DNA of 64,000 nt, taken from assembly GCA_041398025.1 (NCBI GenBank), contig JAWKVM010000036.1, positions 1 through 64,000 on the forward strand, given 5' to 3'. Position numbers and translations under genes: made by a program. The notes beneath the pieces are model-generated. The model did not search any database. It was not told where the DNA came from and worked only from the letters and a program-made list of their open reading frames with translations. The first letter of the stretch is position 1, and each line of letters starts with the position of its first letter. This DNA is from JANQPX01 sp041398025. Lineage in GTDB: Bacteria > Pseudomonadota > Alphaproteobacteria > Geminicoccales > Geminicoccaceae. This document shows positions 47,033 through 56,326 of this stretch, piece by piece.

Positions 47033-47138
47033 AGGCATCCTTCACGCAGCATCTCCAGATGAAAGGCTCGACAAGCCCTTTCGTCCTCGGGTCCTTCCGC
47101 CTGATGCGGCCACGCCCGACCTGTCGCTGGAGATATTG

Positions 47139-48698
47139 ATGCAAGCCTTGAACGACCGAACGGACAAACGCCAGCCACGGCGCAAAGCCCATCTCGCCCT
47201 CGCCCTCACCTCAGCAGCCGCCATCGGTCTCCTGGTCGGTGTCAATGCCGTGCCGAGCAGCCAGGCCGCGACCACGGCGCCGCTGGCAGCAGCCCCCTGG
47301 GAAGGCTATGCCGATCTGATCGATCAGATCATGCCGAGCGTGGTCACCGTCACGACCAAGACCAATGGCGATGCTGAACTCGTGACCGAGCGCACCCACC
47401 CTCGCGGCGATTTCGGCGGCATGGACGACGACATGCAGCGCTTCATGGAGCGCTTTTTCGGCGAACGCGGCATGCCCGGTCAGCGCGGTCCGATGCCCCA
47501 GTTCCCCAGCCCGCATGGCCACGGCCCGATGGCCGGCGCCGGTTCCGGCTTCATCATCGACGAAGATGGCCTGATCGTCACCAACAACCACGTCGTCGAC
47601 GGCGCCGACGAGGTCAAGGTGACCATGAATGACGGCCGGGAGTTCGACGCCGAGGTGATCGGCACCGACCCGGACACCGACCTCGCTCTCCTGAAGGTCA
47701 CGTCGGAAAAACCGCTGCCGGTCGCCAAATTCGCCGACTCCGACGACGTGCGCGTCGGCGATGCGGTGATCGCCATCGGCAATCCCTTCGGCCTCGGCGG
47801 CACGGTGACCGCCGGCATCGTCTCGGCCAAGGCGCGCGAGATCGGTGCCGGACGCTATGACGACTTCCTGCAGATCGACGCCCCGATCAACCGCGGCAAT
47901 TCCGGCGGCCCGACCTTCAACCTCGAGGGCGAGGTGATCGGCGTGAACACGGCGATTCTCGGACCGAACGGCGGCAATGTCGGCATCGGCTTCGCCATTC
48001 CGGCGAACCTCGCCCAGAAGATCGTTGCCGATCTCGAAGACGACGGGTCGGTGGAGCGCGGCTGGCTCGGCGTGCACATCCAGGACCTGGACGAGGATCT
48101 GGCCAATGGGCTGGGTCTCGACGGGACCAAGGGCGCCCTGGTGGCGCGGGTCACCGACGACGGTCCGGCGAAGGCCTCCGGCATCGAGCAGGGCGACGTC
48201 ATCCTCCGCTATGGCGACAAGGCGATCGAGTCGGTGCGTGATCTCACCCGTGCGGTCGCCGACACCGATCCCGGCGCAAGCGTGCCGGTCGCGGTCTGGC
48301 GCGACGGCAAAGAGCAGAAACTCTCCGTCGACATCGCCCAGATGCCCTCCGAGCAGACCATGGCCAGCATCGAGAGCAACGGCCAGCTCGACGCAGGCGG
48401 GCCCAAGATCGGCCTGGCCCTCGCGACGATCGACGACGATGTCAGGGCCGAGATGAACCTGCCGGACAGCATCGACGGCGCCGTCGTGACCGACGTGCTT
48501 CCCGGCAGCCCGGCTGCGGAAAAAGGCCTTCGCCAGGGTGACGTGATCATCGAGGCCGACCATCAGGCCGTCACCGCGCCCAAGACTGTGGCCGACGCGG
48601 TCAAGGCTGCGGCCGAGCGCGGCGACAAGGCCGTCCTGCTTCTGGTCAAGCGCGGCGACCAGGACCGGTTCGTCGCCGTCCGCATCGACCAGGCCTAG
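47139..48698 (+). CDS. degP: HtrA/DegP-type periplasmic serine protease
   Basis: 519 residues from the ATG at 47139 (GGAG upstream). A signal segment is at about 18-43. The trypsin-like domain has the triad H151 (TNNHVVDG), D181 (DTDLALLKV) and S255 (NRGNSGGPTF). Two PDZ domains follow, at about 290-380 (GWLGVHIQDL) and 415-515 (IDGAVVTDVLPGSPAAEKGL). A Met/Pro/His-rich loop (about 95-130) is the Q-linker/LA loop typical of DegP. It degrades or refolds damaged envelope proteins, and a two-component pair follows. Confidence 0.94.
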   Translation: MQALNDRTDKRQPRRKAHLALALTSAAAIGLLVGVNAVPSSQAATTAPLAAAPWEGYADLIDQIMPSVVTVTTKTNGDAELVTERTHPRGDFGGMDDDMQRFMERFFGERGMPGQRGPMPQFPSPHGHGPMAGAGSGFIIDEDGLIVTNNHVVDGADEVKVTMNDGREFDAEVIGTDPDTDLALLKVTSEKPLPVAKFADSDDVRVGDAVIAIGNPFGLGGTVTAGIVSAKAREIGAGRYDDFLQIDAPINRGNSGGPTFNLEGEVIGVNTAILGPNGGNVGIGFAIPANLAQKIVADLEDDGSVERGWLGVHIQDLDEDLANGLGLDGTKGALVARVTDDGPAKASGIEQGDVILRYGDKAIESVRDLTRAVADTDPGASVPVAVWRDGKEQKLSVDIAQMPSEQTMASIESNGQLDAGGPKIGLALATIDDDVRAEMNLPDSIDGAVVTDVLPGSPAAEKGLRQGDVIIEADHQAVTAPKTVADAVKAAAERGDKAVLLLVKRGDQDRFVAVRIDQA

Positions 48699-48777
48699 GC
48701 GGGCACGGCCCGCGGCGGCAGGCGCGGCCTGCAGCGCAGCCGCTGTCGCGGAGTCCCGCAAGAAATGGAGGTGGTGA

Positions 48778-48802
48778 GGGGCCGGTGCTTGTCGCCGGCC
48801 CC
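48778..48802 (+). terminator. GC-rich hairpin after degP
   Basis: GGGGCCGG pairs with CCGGCCCC around a 9-base loop, 80 bases past the degP stop and 12 bases before the response-regulator start. No T-run follows. Confidence 0.5.
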
Positions 48803-48814
48803 GCCATGTCTTAG

Positions 48815-49510
48815 ATGACGTCCATGCATGTGCTTTTGATCGAAGACGATGTGGATGCCGCCGACTACCTGAAGAAGGGGCTGAAGGAGAGCGGCCATCA
48901 GGTGGAGCATGCCGCCGACGGCAAGACCGGGCTGATCAAGGCCGCGGCCGAGGCGTTCGACGTGCTGGTGGTCGACCGCATGCTGCCCGGCCTGGACGGG
49001 CTCAGCCTGGTGCAGCATCTGCGCGCCACCGGCAATGCCACGCCGGTGCTGTTTCTCTCCGCGCTCGGCGAGGTCGACGACCGCGTCAAAGGCCTGCGCG
49101 CCGGCGGCGACGACTATCTGGTCAAGCCCTACGCCTTCGCCGAACTGCTGGCACGGGTCGAGACGCTGGGCCGGCGGCCGCAGTCGCAGCCGGTGGCGAC
49201 GACGCTCAGGATCGCCGATCTCGAGATGGATCTGCTCGGCCGCAAGGTCACGCGCGGCGAGCGCGTGATCGATCTGCAGACCAAGGAGTTCCAGCTCCTC
49301 GAGGTCCTGATGCGCCATGCCGGCCAGGTCATGACCCGCACCATGCTGCTGGAGAAGGTCTGGGACTATCATTTCGATCCGCAGACCAATGTGATCGACG
49401 TCCATATCAGCCGTCTGCGCCAGAAGATCGATCGCGATTTCGACCTGCCGCTGATCCATACGGTGCGCGGCGCCGGATATTGTCTGCGTGCGCCCGATCA
49501 GGCTTCTTGA
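48815..49510 (+). CDS. OmpR-family response regulator
   Basis: 231 residues from the ATG at 48815; an ATG at 48824 is equally plausible. The receiver domain has the acidic pair in LLIEDDVDAA, the phosphorylation site D54 (VVDRMLPG) and K in VKPYAF. The winged-helix effector domain is at about 130-225 (LLGRKVTRGERVIDLQTKEF, then IDVHISRLRQKIDRDF). Its end overlaps the kinase gene by 23 bases. Placement after degP suggests a role in envelope stress, as with CpxR-type systems, by inference. Confidence 0.93.
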   Translation: MTSMHVLLIEDDVDAADYLKKGLKESGHQVEHAADGKTGLIKAAAEAFDVLVVDRMLPGLDGLSLVQHLRATGNATPVLFLSALGEVDDRVKGLRAGGDDYLVKPYAFAELLARVETLGRRPQSQPVATTLRIADLEMDLLGRKVTRGERVIDLQTKEFQLLEVLMRHAGQVMTRTMLLEKVWDYHFDPQTNVIDVHISRLRQKIDRDFDLPLIHTVRGAGYCLRAPDQAS

Positions 49511-50948
49511 CACCTCGGCCTTTCGCCTGACGCTGATCTATCTCGGCCTGTTCGGCGTCTCGGCGCTCACCCTGCTCGGCTATCTCTATTTTGCCACCGC
49601 GGGCTTCATGACCCGGCAGACGGAAGAGACCATTCAGGCCGAGATCGCAGGCCTCGCCGAGCAGTATCGGACCCAGGGCCTGCCGCGCCTTCGCCAGGTG
49701 ATCGACCAGCGCAGCGCCGCCCAGCCGCATCGCGCCAGCATCTATCTTCTGACCGACCCTGGAGGCCGCTGGGTCGCCGGCAATATCGACCGCTGGCCGG
49801 ATGCGCAGCCCGGCGAGGATGGCTGGCTGACCTTTCCGGTCACCGTCGAGCCGGACGGTATCGAGCCGGAAAATCGCCGTGCGATCGCACAGAGTTTCAG
49901 GCTCGCCGGCGCCTATCGACTCCTGGTCGGCCGGGAGGTCGAGGACCGGCTGGAGCTGCAGACCCGGATCAAGCAGGCGCTCTCCTGGGGCGTGGGCTTC
50001 ACCTTGCTGCTCGGCCTGGCCGGCGGCCTCCTGATGAGCCGCGGTCTGCTGCGGAGGGTCGATGGCATCAACCGCACCACCGAGCGCATCATGAAGGGCG
50101 ATCTCAGCCAGCGCATCGCCCTGAACAGCTCACGCGGCGACGAGTTCGATCAGCTCGCCTCGAACCTGAACGCCATGCTCGAGCAGATCGAGCGGCTGCT
50201 GAACGGCATGCGCCAGGTGACCGACAACATCGCCCACGATCTCAGGACACCGCTCAATCGCATGCGCTCGCGCATCGAGGTGGCGCTGCTCGGCGACGAT
50301 GGCGAGAGCAGCGAGGCACTGCGGCCCGTGCTGGAGCAGACGCTGAACGACGCCGAGACCATGATCGGCACCTTCAATGCCCTTCTCGACATCGCGCGCG
50401 CCGAGGCCGGAAGCGAGCGCGCCGCGTTCGAGAAGGTCGAGCTGACGCCCCTGGTCAGGGATGTGGTCGACCTCTATCGGCCGCTCGCCGAGGACAAGGG
50501 CCAGACGATCGACGTCGCGATCGAAAGCGACGCCGTGGTCGACGCCAACCGCCATCTGCTCGCGCAAGCACTCGCCAACCTCCTCGACAATGCGGTGAAA
50601 TACACGCCGGAAGGCGGACGGATCAGTCTCACCGTCAGCGAGGGGCCGGCGATCTCGGTCGCCGACAGCGGTCCCGGCATCCCCGAAGGCCAGCGCGGCA
50701 AGGTGCTTCAGCGCTTCGTGCGTCTGGACGAGACCAGGGCGACGCCCGGGAACGGCCTGGGCTTGAGCCTGGTCGCTGCCGTCGCCAGGCTGCACGGGGC
50801 GAAGCTGGTGCTGGAGGATAATCAGCCCGGCCTTCGCGTGCGCCTCGACTTTCAAGGCGGGAGCCGGCAGATAGAGGATGAGCCAAGTCGCTCCCAGACG
50901 CCGCCTGCCAAGGCCTTGCGCGACCTCAGGCAGAAGGCCCGAGCCTAG
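49488..50948 (+). CDS. Sensor histidine kinase
   Basis: 486 residues from a GTG at 49488 inside the regulator gene. Membrane helices at about 14-38 and 165-184 enclose a periplasmic sensor of about 125 residues. HAMP follows at 185-238, then the phospho-acceptor H250 (NIAHDLRTPLNR) and a HATPase domain with NLLDNAVKY, SVADSGPGIP and GNGLGLSLVAAV. It is the partner of the overlapping regulator gene; the signal is unknown. Confidence 0.93.
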   Translation: MRPIRLLDTSAFRLTLIYLGLFGVSALTLLGYLYFATAGFMTRQTEETIQAEIAGLAEQYRTQGLPRLRQVIDQRSAAQPHRASIYLLTDPGGRWVAGNIDRWPDAQPGEDGWLTFPVTVEPDGIEPENRRAIAQSFRLAGAYRLLVGREVEDRLELQTRIKQALSWGVGFTLLLGLAGGLLMSRGLLRRVDGINRTTERIMKGDLSQRIALNSSRGDEFDQLASNLNAMLEQIERLLNGMRQVTDNIAHDLRTPLNRMRSRIEVALLGDDGESSEALRPVLEQTLNDAETMIGTFNALLDIARAEAGSERAAFEKVELTPLVRDVVDLYRPLAEDKGQTIDVAIESDAVVDANRHLLAQALANLLDNAVKYTPEGGRISLTVSEGPAISVADSGPGIPEGQRGKVLQRFVRLDETRATPGNGLGLSLVAAVARLHGAKLVLEDNQPGLRVRLDFQGGSRQIEDEPSRSQTPPAKALRDLRQKARA

Positions 50949-50961
50949 ATGAGAGGACGCC

Positions 50962-51345
50962 ATGTCGCATAAAAGCCGGCTCGCCGGTCTCTGCGTCGAC
51001 TGCCACACCGACGATCTCGAAGCAGCCGCCCGCTTCTGGAGCGCCGCCCTCGGCTACGCGATCAAACGAAGCGACGATCCGGCCGAGGCCAATTATGTCG
51101 GCCTGGACAGCAGCCGGGACGGTCTGGGCGTCGAGGTGCAGCAGGTCGATCACGACAGCCGCGTCCATCTCGACATCGAGACCGACGACATCGAGGCGGA
51201 GGCGGCCCGCCTCGAAGCGCTCGGCGCCAAGCGGGTTGCGGCCATCCGCACCTGGCTGGTGATGGAGGCGCCGACCGGCCAGCGCTTCTGTCTCGTGCGG
51301 CCGCAGAATGCGGGCTTCGAGGACAAGGCGAACCGGTGGGATTAG
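50962..51345 (+). CDS. VOC family (glyoxalase-like) protein
   Basis: 127 residues from the ATG at 50962 with GAGAGG upstream. One glyoxalase-like domain: CVDCHTDDLEAAARFWSAAL at the start, VHLDIETDDIEAEAARLEAL in the middle and VMEAPTGQRFCLVRP at the end. The PTGQRFCLV strand is typical of glyoxalase-like domain proteins of unknown substrate. It follows the kinase by 13 bases and may be cotranscribed. Confidence 0.85.
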   Translation: MSHKSRLAGLCVDCHTDDLEAAARFWSAALGYAIKRSDDPAEANYVGLDSSRDGLGVEVQQVDHDSRVHLDIETDDIEAEAARLEALGAKRVAAIRTWLVMEAPTGQRFCLVRPQNAGFEDKANRWD

Positions 51346-51480
51346 AGCGGATCCCGATCAGATGTGATCGGGATGCACGCCCTATCTCTTTGTTTCGACG
51401 CATTTCCTGATCGATCAGCTGGTTCCACCTGATCGGGAAAAGCTCGAGCGGCAGCGAGCCGCGGCATTCGGCGTCGAAGT
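51346..51480. repeat. REP-like palindromic intergenic element
   Basis: ATCCCGATCA-GATG-TGATCGGGAT (51351-51374) is a perfect 10-bp hairpin. It is followed by a TTTGTTTCGACGCATTTCC box and a second imperfect GATCAG/CTGATC hairpin ending CTGATCGGGAAA. From general knowledge such mosaics recur between genes in alphaproteobacteria; only this copy was noticed here. It may also end the upstream transcript. Confidence 0.5.
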
Positions 51481-51557
51481 ATGATCAAGATCGCTTCTCG
51501 CGCCCCATCTCCTTAGGATGTTAGTCCCGTGCGACAAGAACCACCTGGAGGCATATC

Positions 51558-51998
51558 ATGGCGGCGCCAGCGATCCACATCCTGAACGGTCCGAATCTCG
51601 ACATGCTCGGCATTCGCGAGCCCGAGATTTATGGCAAGACGACCCTCTCGGACATCGAAAGCTGGTGTCGGGCCGCCGCCCAGGGCCCGCTGGAATTTCA
51701 TCAGTCCAACCACGAGGGCGAGATCGTCGAGAGGCTGCACGCCGCGCGCGGCGTGGCGGCGGGTGTGATCATCAACCCGGCCGGCTACAGCTTCACGTCG
51801 ATCGCGATCCTGGACGCGCTGAAGATCTATGACGGTCCGATCATCGAGCTGCATATCTCCAATATCCATGCGCGCGACGAACTCCACCGGCATTCCATCC
51901 TGTCGTCGGTGGCGACCGCGGTCATCGCGGGGCTCGGCGCGCGCGGCTACGTGACCGCCCTGCAGGCGATGTACGATCTTATCGAAACGCGGAGTTGA
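51558..51998 (+). CDS. aroQ: 3-dehydroquinate dehydratase, type II
   Basis: 146 residues from the ATG at 51558 with GGAGG upstream. The signatures are ILNGPNLDMLGIREPEIYG (catalytic Tyr at the end), FHQSNHEGEIVERLH, INPAGYSFTSIAI and ELHISNIHARD with the catalytic His. It converts 3-dehydroquinate to 3-dehydroshikimate. It converges on the polyamine-type permease gene. Confidence 0.95.
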   Translation: MAAPAIHILNGPNLDMLGIREPEIYGKTTLSDIESWCRAAAQGPLEFHQSNHEGEIVERLHAARGVAAGVIINPAGYSFTSIAILDALKIYDGPIIELHISNIHARDELHRHSILSSVATAVIAGLGARGYVTALQAMYDLIETRS

Positions 51999-52040
51999 TG
52001 GCGCGCGCCTGAAGGACCCGACGTCACTGACCGCCGGTAT

Positions 52041-52901
52041 TCAGAGTTCCTTCCTGATGTCCACGATGCGCATGAGCGCGACGATCATCAGGATGACGAT
52101 GCCGAGCAGGACGATGGCGTTGGCAGCGGCCGGCGGAAACTGGAGATAGGAGAGCTCGGTCCAGATGGCCTTGCCGACCGAGGCGATCTGGCCGCCGCCG
52201 AGCACGTTCACCGTGACGAAGTCCCCCATGACGATGGTCAGGACGAAGATCGAGCCGATGGCGATGCCGGGCTTGCAGAGCGGGATGACCACGTTCCACA
52301 GCGTCTGCCAGCCGGTGGCGCCGGCATCATAGGCGGCTTCGAGCAGGCTCTTGTCGATCCTGAGCATGGAGTTGAAGATCGGCACGATCATGAACAGCGT
52401 GTAGAGATGCACGAAGCCGAGAATGACGGAAAAATCGGAATAGAGCAGCCACTCCTGCGGCTGATCGACCAGGCCCAGGCCGAGCAGCGCCTCGTTGACC
52501 AGGCCGTTTCGGCCGAGAAGCGGGATCCAGGAGATCATGCGGATCACGTTCGAGGTCCAGAACGGGATGGTGCAGAGGAGGAAGAGCGCGATCTGCCAGG
52601 TCAGCGTCTTGACGTGGAAGGCGAGGAAATAGGCGATGGTGAAGCCGAGCACCAGCGTGATCAGCCAGACGATCACGCAGAACTGCAGGGTTTTCCAGTA
52701 GGTCCGCCAGGTGACCTCGGAGGAGAAGACGTCGTCGTAGTTCTGGGTGGTGAAGTCGGGGATCAGGATCTGATAGGCCTGGTAGTCGAAAAACGAGACC
52801 ACCACCACCAGCACCATCGGAACGATGAAGAAGGCGAGAAACACCAGCGCCAGCGGCCCGGCTTGCATATAGGGCGCCAGCCGTTCAAACACGGACGCCA
52901 C
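52041..52901 (-). CDS. potB: Polyamine-type ABC importer permease (PotB-like)
   Basis: 286 residues from a GTG at 52901. About six membrane helices are visible; the EAA-type loop is LLEAAYDAGATGWQTLWNVV. The SNVIRMISWIPLLGRNG segment is characteristic of the PotB/PotH subgroup. It is the last gene on this strand: its stop lies only about 40 bases from the aroQ stop, so the usual second permease (PotC type) is missing at this locus. Confidence 0.88.
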   Translation of the reverse strand: MASVFERLAPYMQAGPLALVFLAFFIVPMVLVVVVSFFDYQAYQILIPDFTTQNYDDVFSSEVTWRTYWKTLQFCVIVWLITLVLGFTIAYFLAFHVKTLTWQIALFLLCTIPFWTSNVIRMISWIPLLGRNGLVNEALLGLGLVDQPQEWLLYSDFSVILGFVHLYTLFMIVPIFNSMLRIDKSLLEAAYDAGATGWQTLWNVVIPLCKPGIAIGSIFVLTIVMGDFVTVNVLGGGQIASVGKAIWTELSYLQFPPAAANAIVLLGIVILMIVALMRIVDIRKEL

Positions 52902-52935
52902 ACCCCATCAAACCCTCCTCCCGAGCTAACCCGCG

Positions 52936-52967
52936 CGGTTGGGACGATCCTGAGACCGTCCCAACCG
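52936..52967 (-). terminator. Attenuator-like hairpin after the binding-protein gene
   Basis: CGGTTGGGACG pairs perfectly (11 bp) with CGTCCCAACCG around a 10-base loop. It sits between the binding protein and the permease, as in the aapJ-aapQ gap. Confidence 0.65.
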
Positions 52968-53001
52968 ATCGAGGCAAGTCAAGCCCGCACCCGCAGGGTG
53001 C

Positions 53002-54312
53002 CTAGGCCGCGACGAATTCGTTCCATTTGCGGACCATGTAGCGGTCCTCGTCCATGACGGTGTTCCAGACGGCGACCGCGCCCATGCGGTCCCAGTAGGA
53101 GCCGCCGTCGCGGATTTCTCCGGCCTTGGCGATCTCCTCGCCGGTGGGGCTGACCACGGGATTTTCGGCCTTGGCGCCTTCCATCCAGTAGTTCCACTCC
53201 CAGGGCTCCATGTTCGCCTGGGCGGTCTCGAGCACGGCGGTGTAGTAGCCCTGGCGGTTGAGGAAGGCGCCGGCCCAGCCGGAGAGGTACCAGTTGATGA
53301 ACTCGTAGCAGGCATCGAGCATCCGGCCCTCGACATGGGTCGGGATGCCGAGCCCGGCGGCCCAGGCGCGGTAGCCTTCCTTGAGCGGCTGGTAGACGCA
53401 GGGGATGCCCTGCTGGCGCACCTTGGTGATCGCCGGCGACCACATGGACTGGATGACCACCTCGCCCGAGGCCATCAGGTTGACGCTCTCGTTGAACTCC
53501 TTCCACAGCGCCCGGAACTGGCCGGCCTGCTTCGCCTCGATCAGGAGGGCAATGGTCTTGTCGATCTCCTCCTGGGTCATGTTGCCCATGTCCTCATAGG
53601 TGATCTCGCCGGTGGCCTGGGCGACCATGCCGGCATCCATGATGCCGATCGCCGGGATGTTGAGGATCGAGGCCTTGCCCTTGAATTCCGGGTTCAGGAG
53701 CTCGGCCCAGGTCTCGATCGGGCGGTTGATCAAATCCGGGCGGATGCCGAGGGTGTCGGCGTTGTAGACCGTCGGGATGAGGGTCATGAAGTCGGTCGGG
53801 TCTTCGGAGAACTCGGTCGACTCGGCGCCGGTCAGGTAGCTCACCTTGATCGGGGCGATGCCGGTGCGTGATGTCTTTTCGCCATTGGGCAACTCGCCCT
53901 TGGTGAAGATCGGCACGATCTTGTCGTAGTTGGCGATCTTCGAGATATCCATGCCGCGCAGATTGCCCGAGGGCACGATCTTCTTCAGCATCCAGTATTC
54001 GCTGTCCAGCAGGTCGAACGAGGTCGGCTGGGTGACCGCGCGCTTGACCACGTCATCCGAGGTCAGCGTGGTGTACTGGATCTCGATGCCGATATCTTCC
54101 TTGCACTTCTCGGAGAGCTCGCGAAAGGCGTTCACGCCGGTGCCGGCATAGCGGATGGTGATCGGCTCCTGGGCATGGATCGCGGGAAAGCCGTCGATCA
54201 CGCCGGCGCCGATGGCGAGGCCGGCGGTCGCCGCGGTGCCCTTGAGCACGGTGCGGCGCGAGAGGCTGGCGGCGGGCTTGACGTCGTTCGTCTTCTTGTG
54301 CGTGTCGGTCAT
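53002..54312 (-). CDS. potD: Polyamine-type periplasmic binding protein, Tat-exported
   Basis: 436 residues from the ATG at 54312, with AAGGAGG upstream; the frame is open seven codons further but lacks this site. The N-terminus has a twin-arginine signal (SRRTVLKGTAATAGLAIGAG). The mature part is a type-1/6 solute-binding protein of COG0687 with ITIRYAGTGVNAF, LDSEYWMLKKI and YLSGWAGAFLNRQGYY. Substrate might be a polyamine or another small cation. The symbol reflects family, not proven specificity. Confidence 0.85.
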   Translation of the reverse strand: MTDTHKKTNDVKPAASLSRRTVLKGTAATAGLAIGAGVIDGFPAIHAQEPITIRYAGTGVNAFRELSEKCKEDIGIEIQYTTLTSDDVVKRAVTQPTSFDLLDSEYWMLKKIVPSGNLRGMDISKIANYDKIVPIFTKGELPNGEKTSRTGIAPIKVSYLTGAESTEFSEDPTDFMTLIPTVYNADTLGIRPDLINRPIETWAELLNPEFKGKASILNIPAIGIMDAGMVAQATGEITYEDMGNMTQEEIDKTIALLIEAKQAGQFRALWKEFNESVNLMASGEVVIQSMWSPAITKVRQQGIPCVYQPLKEGYRAWAAGLGIPTHVEGRMLDACYEFINWYLSGWAGAFLNRQGYYTAVLETAQANMEPWEWNYWMEGAKAENPVVSPTGEEIAKAGEIRDGGSYWDRMGAVAVWNTVMDEDRYMVRKWNEFVAA

Positions 54313-54368
54313 GAGGTCCTCCTTGTCGTTCACAGTTCGGGGGCTTGGCCCCTCTTCAACCTGGATCC

Positions 54369-55499
54369 CTAGTTCAAGAGATGTGCGTCCTTGGCCTCCC
54401 AGCCGACGGTCACCCGTTCACCGACGGCGACCGGACGCTCATAAAAGTGGGCTTCGTCCATGGTGATGGAAAACTCGTCGAACCCTTCAGCATGCAGGCG
54501 AAGGGCGACCAACGCACCTTGATATTCGACGAGGCCGACCGTTGCGTGCAGGCGATTGGCGGCGGGCGCGCCGGATGCGTCGCCCGGGCTGACATCGGCA
54601 CCGACCGGACGCGCTGCGCCGCTGTCTTCCCGGATGCCGATCTTGTCGGCCCTGAGCGCGAAGGACACGGGCTGCCCGGGGGCGGTCTCGGTCCTGCCGA
54701 CGACGAAGCGCTCGCCGCCGGGGCCCTCGAGGATGGAATGGCCGTTCTGGTGGCTTGCAAGCCTGCCCGAGAGCACGTTGTGGCCGCCGATGAAGCGGGC
54801 GACGAAGGGCGTGCTCGGCTTGTTGTAGACCTCGCGCGGCGCGCCGAACTGCTCGATCTCGCCATCGCTCATCACGACGACGAGGTCGGACAGCGCCATC
54901 GCCTCTTCCTGGCTGTGGGTGACGTGGATGAAGCTGATGCCGAGCTCACGCTGCAGGCGCTTCAGCTCCTCGCGCATGCGGATGCGCAGGAACGGATCGA
55001 GGGCGGAGAGCGGCTCGTCCAGAAGAAGCACGCTCGGATTGGTGGTCAACGCCCGGGCGAGCGCCACACGCTGCTGCTGGCCGCCCGAGAGCTGGGCGGG
55101 CTGGCGCTCGGCATAGGCGTCCATATGCACGAGTGCGAGCAGCTCGCGCGCCTTGGCGTGGCGCTCGTCCCTGGCGACGCCGCGCATCTTCAGGCCGAAA
55201 GCGACATTGTCCAGGCAGTTCAGATGGGGAAAGAGCGCGTAATTCTGGAACATCATCGCCGTGCCGCGCTGGGCGGGCGGCAGGTCGCCGACATTCTGGC
55301 CGCCAATGATGATATCACCGTCGGTCAGCTGCTCATGGCCGGCGATCAGACGAAGTGTGGTGGTCTTGCCACAGCCGCTCGGTCCCAGAAGGCAGCAATA
55401 GCTGCCGCCCGGAATCTTGAGCGACACGCCGTCGACCGCCGTGGTCGACCCGTAGCGCTTGACGACGGTAATCAGCTCGACATCGGCCGCTTCGACCAA
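54369..55499 (-). CDS. potA: Polyamine-type ABC importer, ATP-binding subunit (PotA-like)
   Basis: 376 residues from a TTG at 55499, with AGGAG close upstream. Walker A GPSGCGKTTTLR near 39, signature LSGGQQQRVALARAL and Walker B LLDEPLSALD are followed by a C-terminal TOBE domain (VSFALRADKIGI onward). The TOBE part is the usual regulatory and maltose/polyamine-class extension. First gene of the operon. Confidence 0.9.
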   Translation of the reverse strand: MVEAADVELITVVKRYGSTTAVDGVSLKIPGGSYCCLLGPSGCGKTTTLRLIAGHEQLTDGDIIIGGQNVGDLPPAQRGTAMMFQNYALFPHLNCLDNVAFGLKMRGVARDERHAKARELLALVHMDAYAERQPAQLSGGQQQRVALARALTTNPSVLLLDEPLSALDPFLRIRMREELKRLQRELGISFIHVTHSQEEAMALSDLVVVMSDGEIEQFGAPREVYNKPSTPFVARFIGGHNVLSGRLASHQNGHSILEGPGGERFVVGRTETAPGQPVSFALRADKIGIREDSGAARPVGADVSPGDASGAPAANRLHATVGLVEYQGALVALRLHAEGFDEFSITMDEAHFYERPVAVGERVTVGWEAKDAHLLN

Positions 55500-55845
55500 G
55501 TTCTCCTAAGCCTCCCGTCCGCTGCCCGCGGCTTGAACCAGCCATCCGCTCGACTGCGCATCATCGAAGCAATCGTCATGCCAGATCGATTTGGCGCGAT
55601 CTTGCTGCCGATGATCGCCGCATCTGCCTCTTTTTTGGACATAACCAGTCTAAAAAGCACGTTAGCTGAGCTTTTGTTGTTCGCCTAGAGCCTACCAAGA
55701 CGGCAGATCTGCCTTGCCCCGACGGCAGGGTGCTTCATATGGAGTAGGCAGGAGCGGGGATGCCAGGACTGCTCCCCGGCCCGTTTCCCGGCAGGACGGC
55801 CGCGGGAAGCCTTTGCACATGGACGTTCTGGAGCGAGGGTCTGGA
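55500..55845. other. Gap: divergent promoter region
   Basis: About 345 bases between potA and a small rightward ORF. No further gene supported; the AGGAG of potA is at the left end. Confidence 0.4.
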
Positions 55846-56037
55846 ATGTACGAACTGATGATCATCGCCTGCCTGATGGGCCAGCCGGCCACATGCCAAG
55901 CGTTTCATCTGCCGTTCGAGGCGTCTACGGGTATCCGCACCTGCATGTATCAGGCGCAGTTCCGGCTTCTGGAATGGAAAGTCACGATGCCGGATTGGGC
56001 GGTCAAGAAGTGGACCTGCGGTCTGCCCCAAACCTGA
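55846..56037 (+). CDS. Small conserved-looking protein, hypothetical
   Basis: 63 residues from the ATG at 55846 with GAGGG upstream. The N-terminus (MYELMIIACLMGQPATCQAF) is hydrophobic and could be a short signal; the rest has three cysteines and many aromatic residues. It looks like a small secreted or periplasmic protein. No family known to me. Confidence 0.5.
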   Translation: MYELMIIACLMGQPATCQAFHLPFEASTGIRTCMYQAQFRLLEWKVTMPDWAVKKWTCGLPQT

Positions 56038-56170
56038 CGGCGGGATGTGAAAGGTCAGACGGCGAAGGTGTGGGGCAAATCGGCAACAGTTGAAGGGTTA
56101 ACGAGCCTGCACGGGTTCCGGCGCCGGCTGCCTGCAGAGACCGATCGGCAGCGGCGACCAGAACGATGGT

Positions 56171-56326
56171 TCAGCCGAAGGGGTTACCCAGCGCGTTCTG
56201 GTCGTCCTGCAACAGTCTGTCGCTGATCGACGACGGCGACGAATGGCTGTATTGAGACGGCACCGTGAGCGACACGGCGCAGGTGAAAGCCAGGGCGAGA
56301 ATTCCCAGAAGAATAAGCTTTCTCAT
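56171..56326 (-). CDS. Small exported protein, hypothetical
   Basis: 51 residues: an ATG at 56326 with AAGGGA ten bases upstream, then MRKLILLGILALAFTCAVSL, a textbook signal peptide, followed by about 30 polar Ser/Asp-rich residues ending NPFG. Codon usage fits the backbone. The mature peptide would be very short. The adjoining stretch 56,327-56,763 shows no other gene. Confidence 0.45.
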   Translation of the reverse strand: MRKLILLGILALAFTCAVSLTVPSQYSHSSPSSISDRLLQDDQNALGNPFG

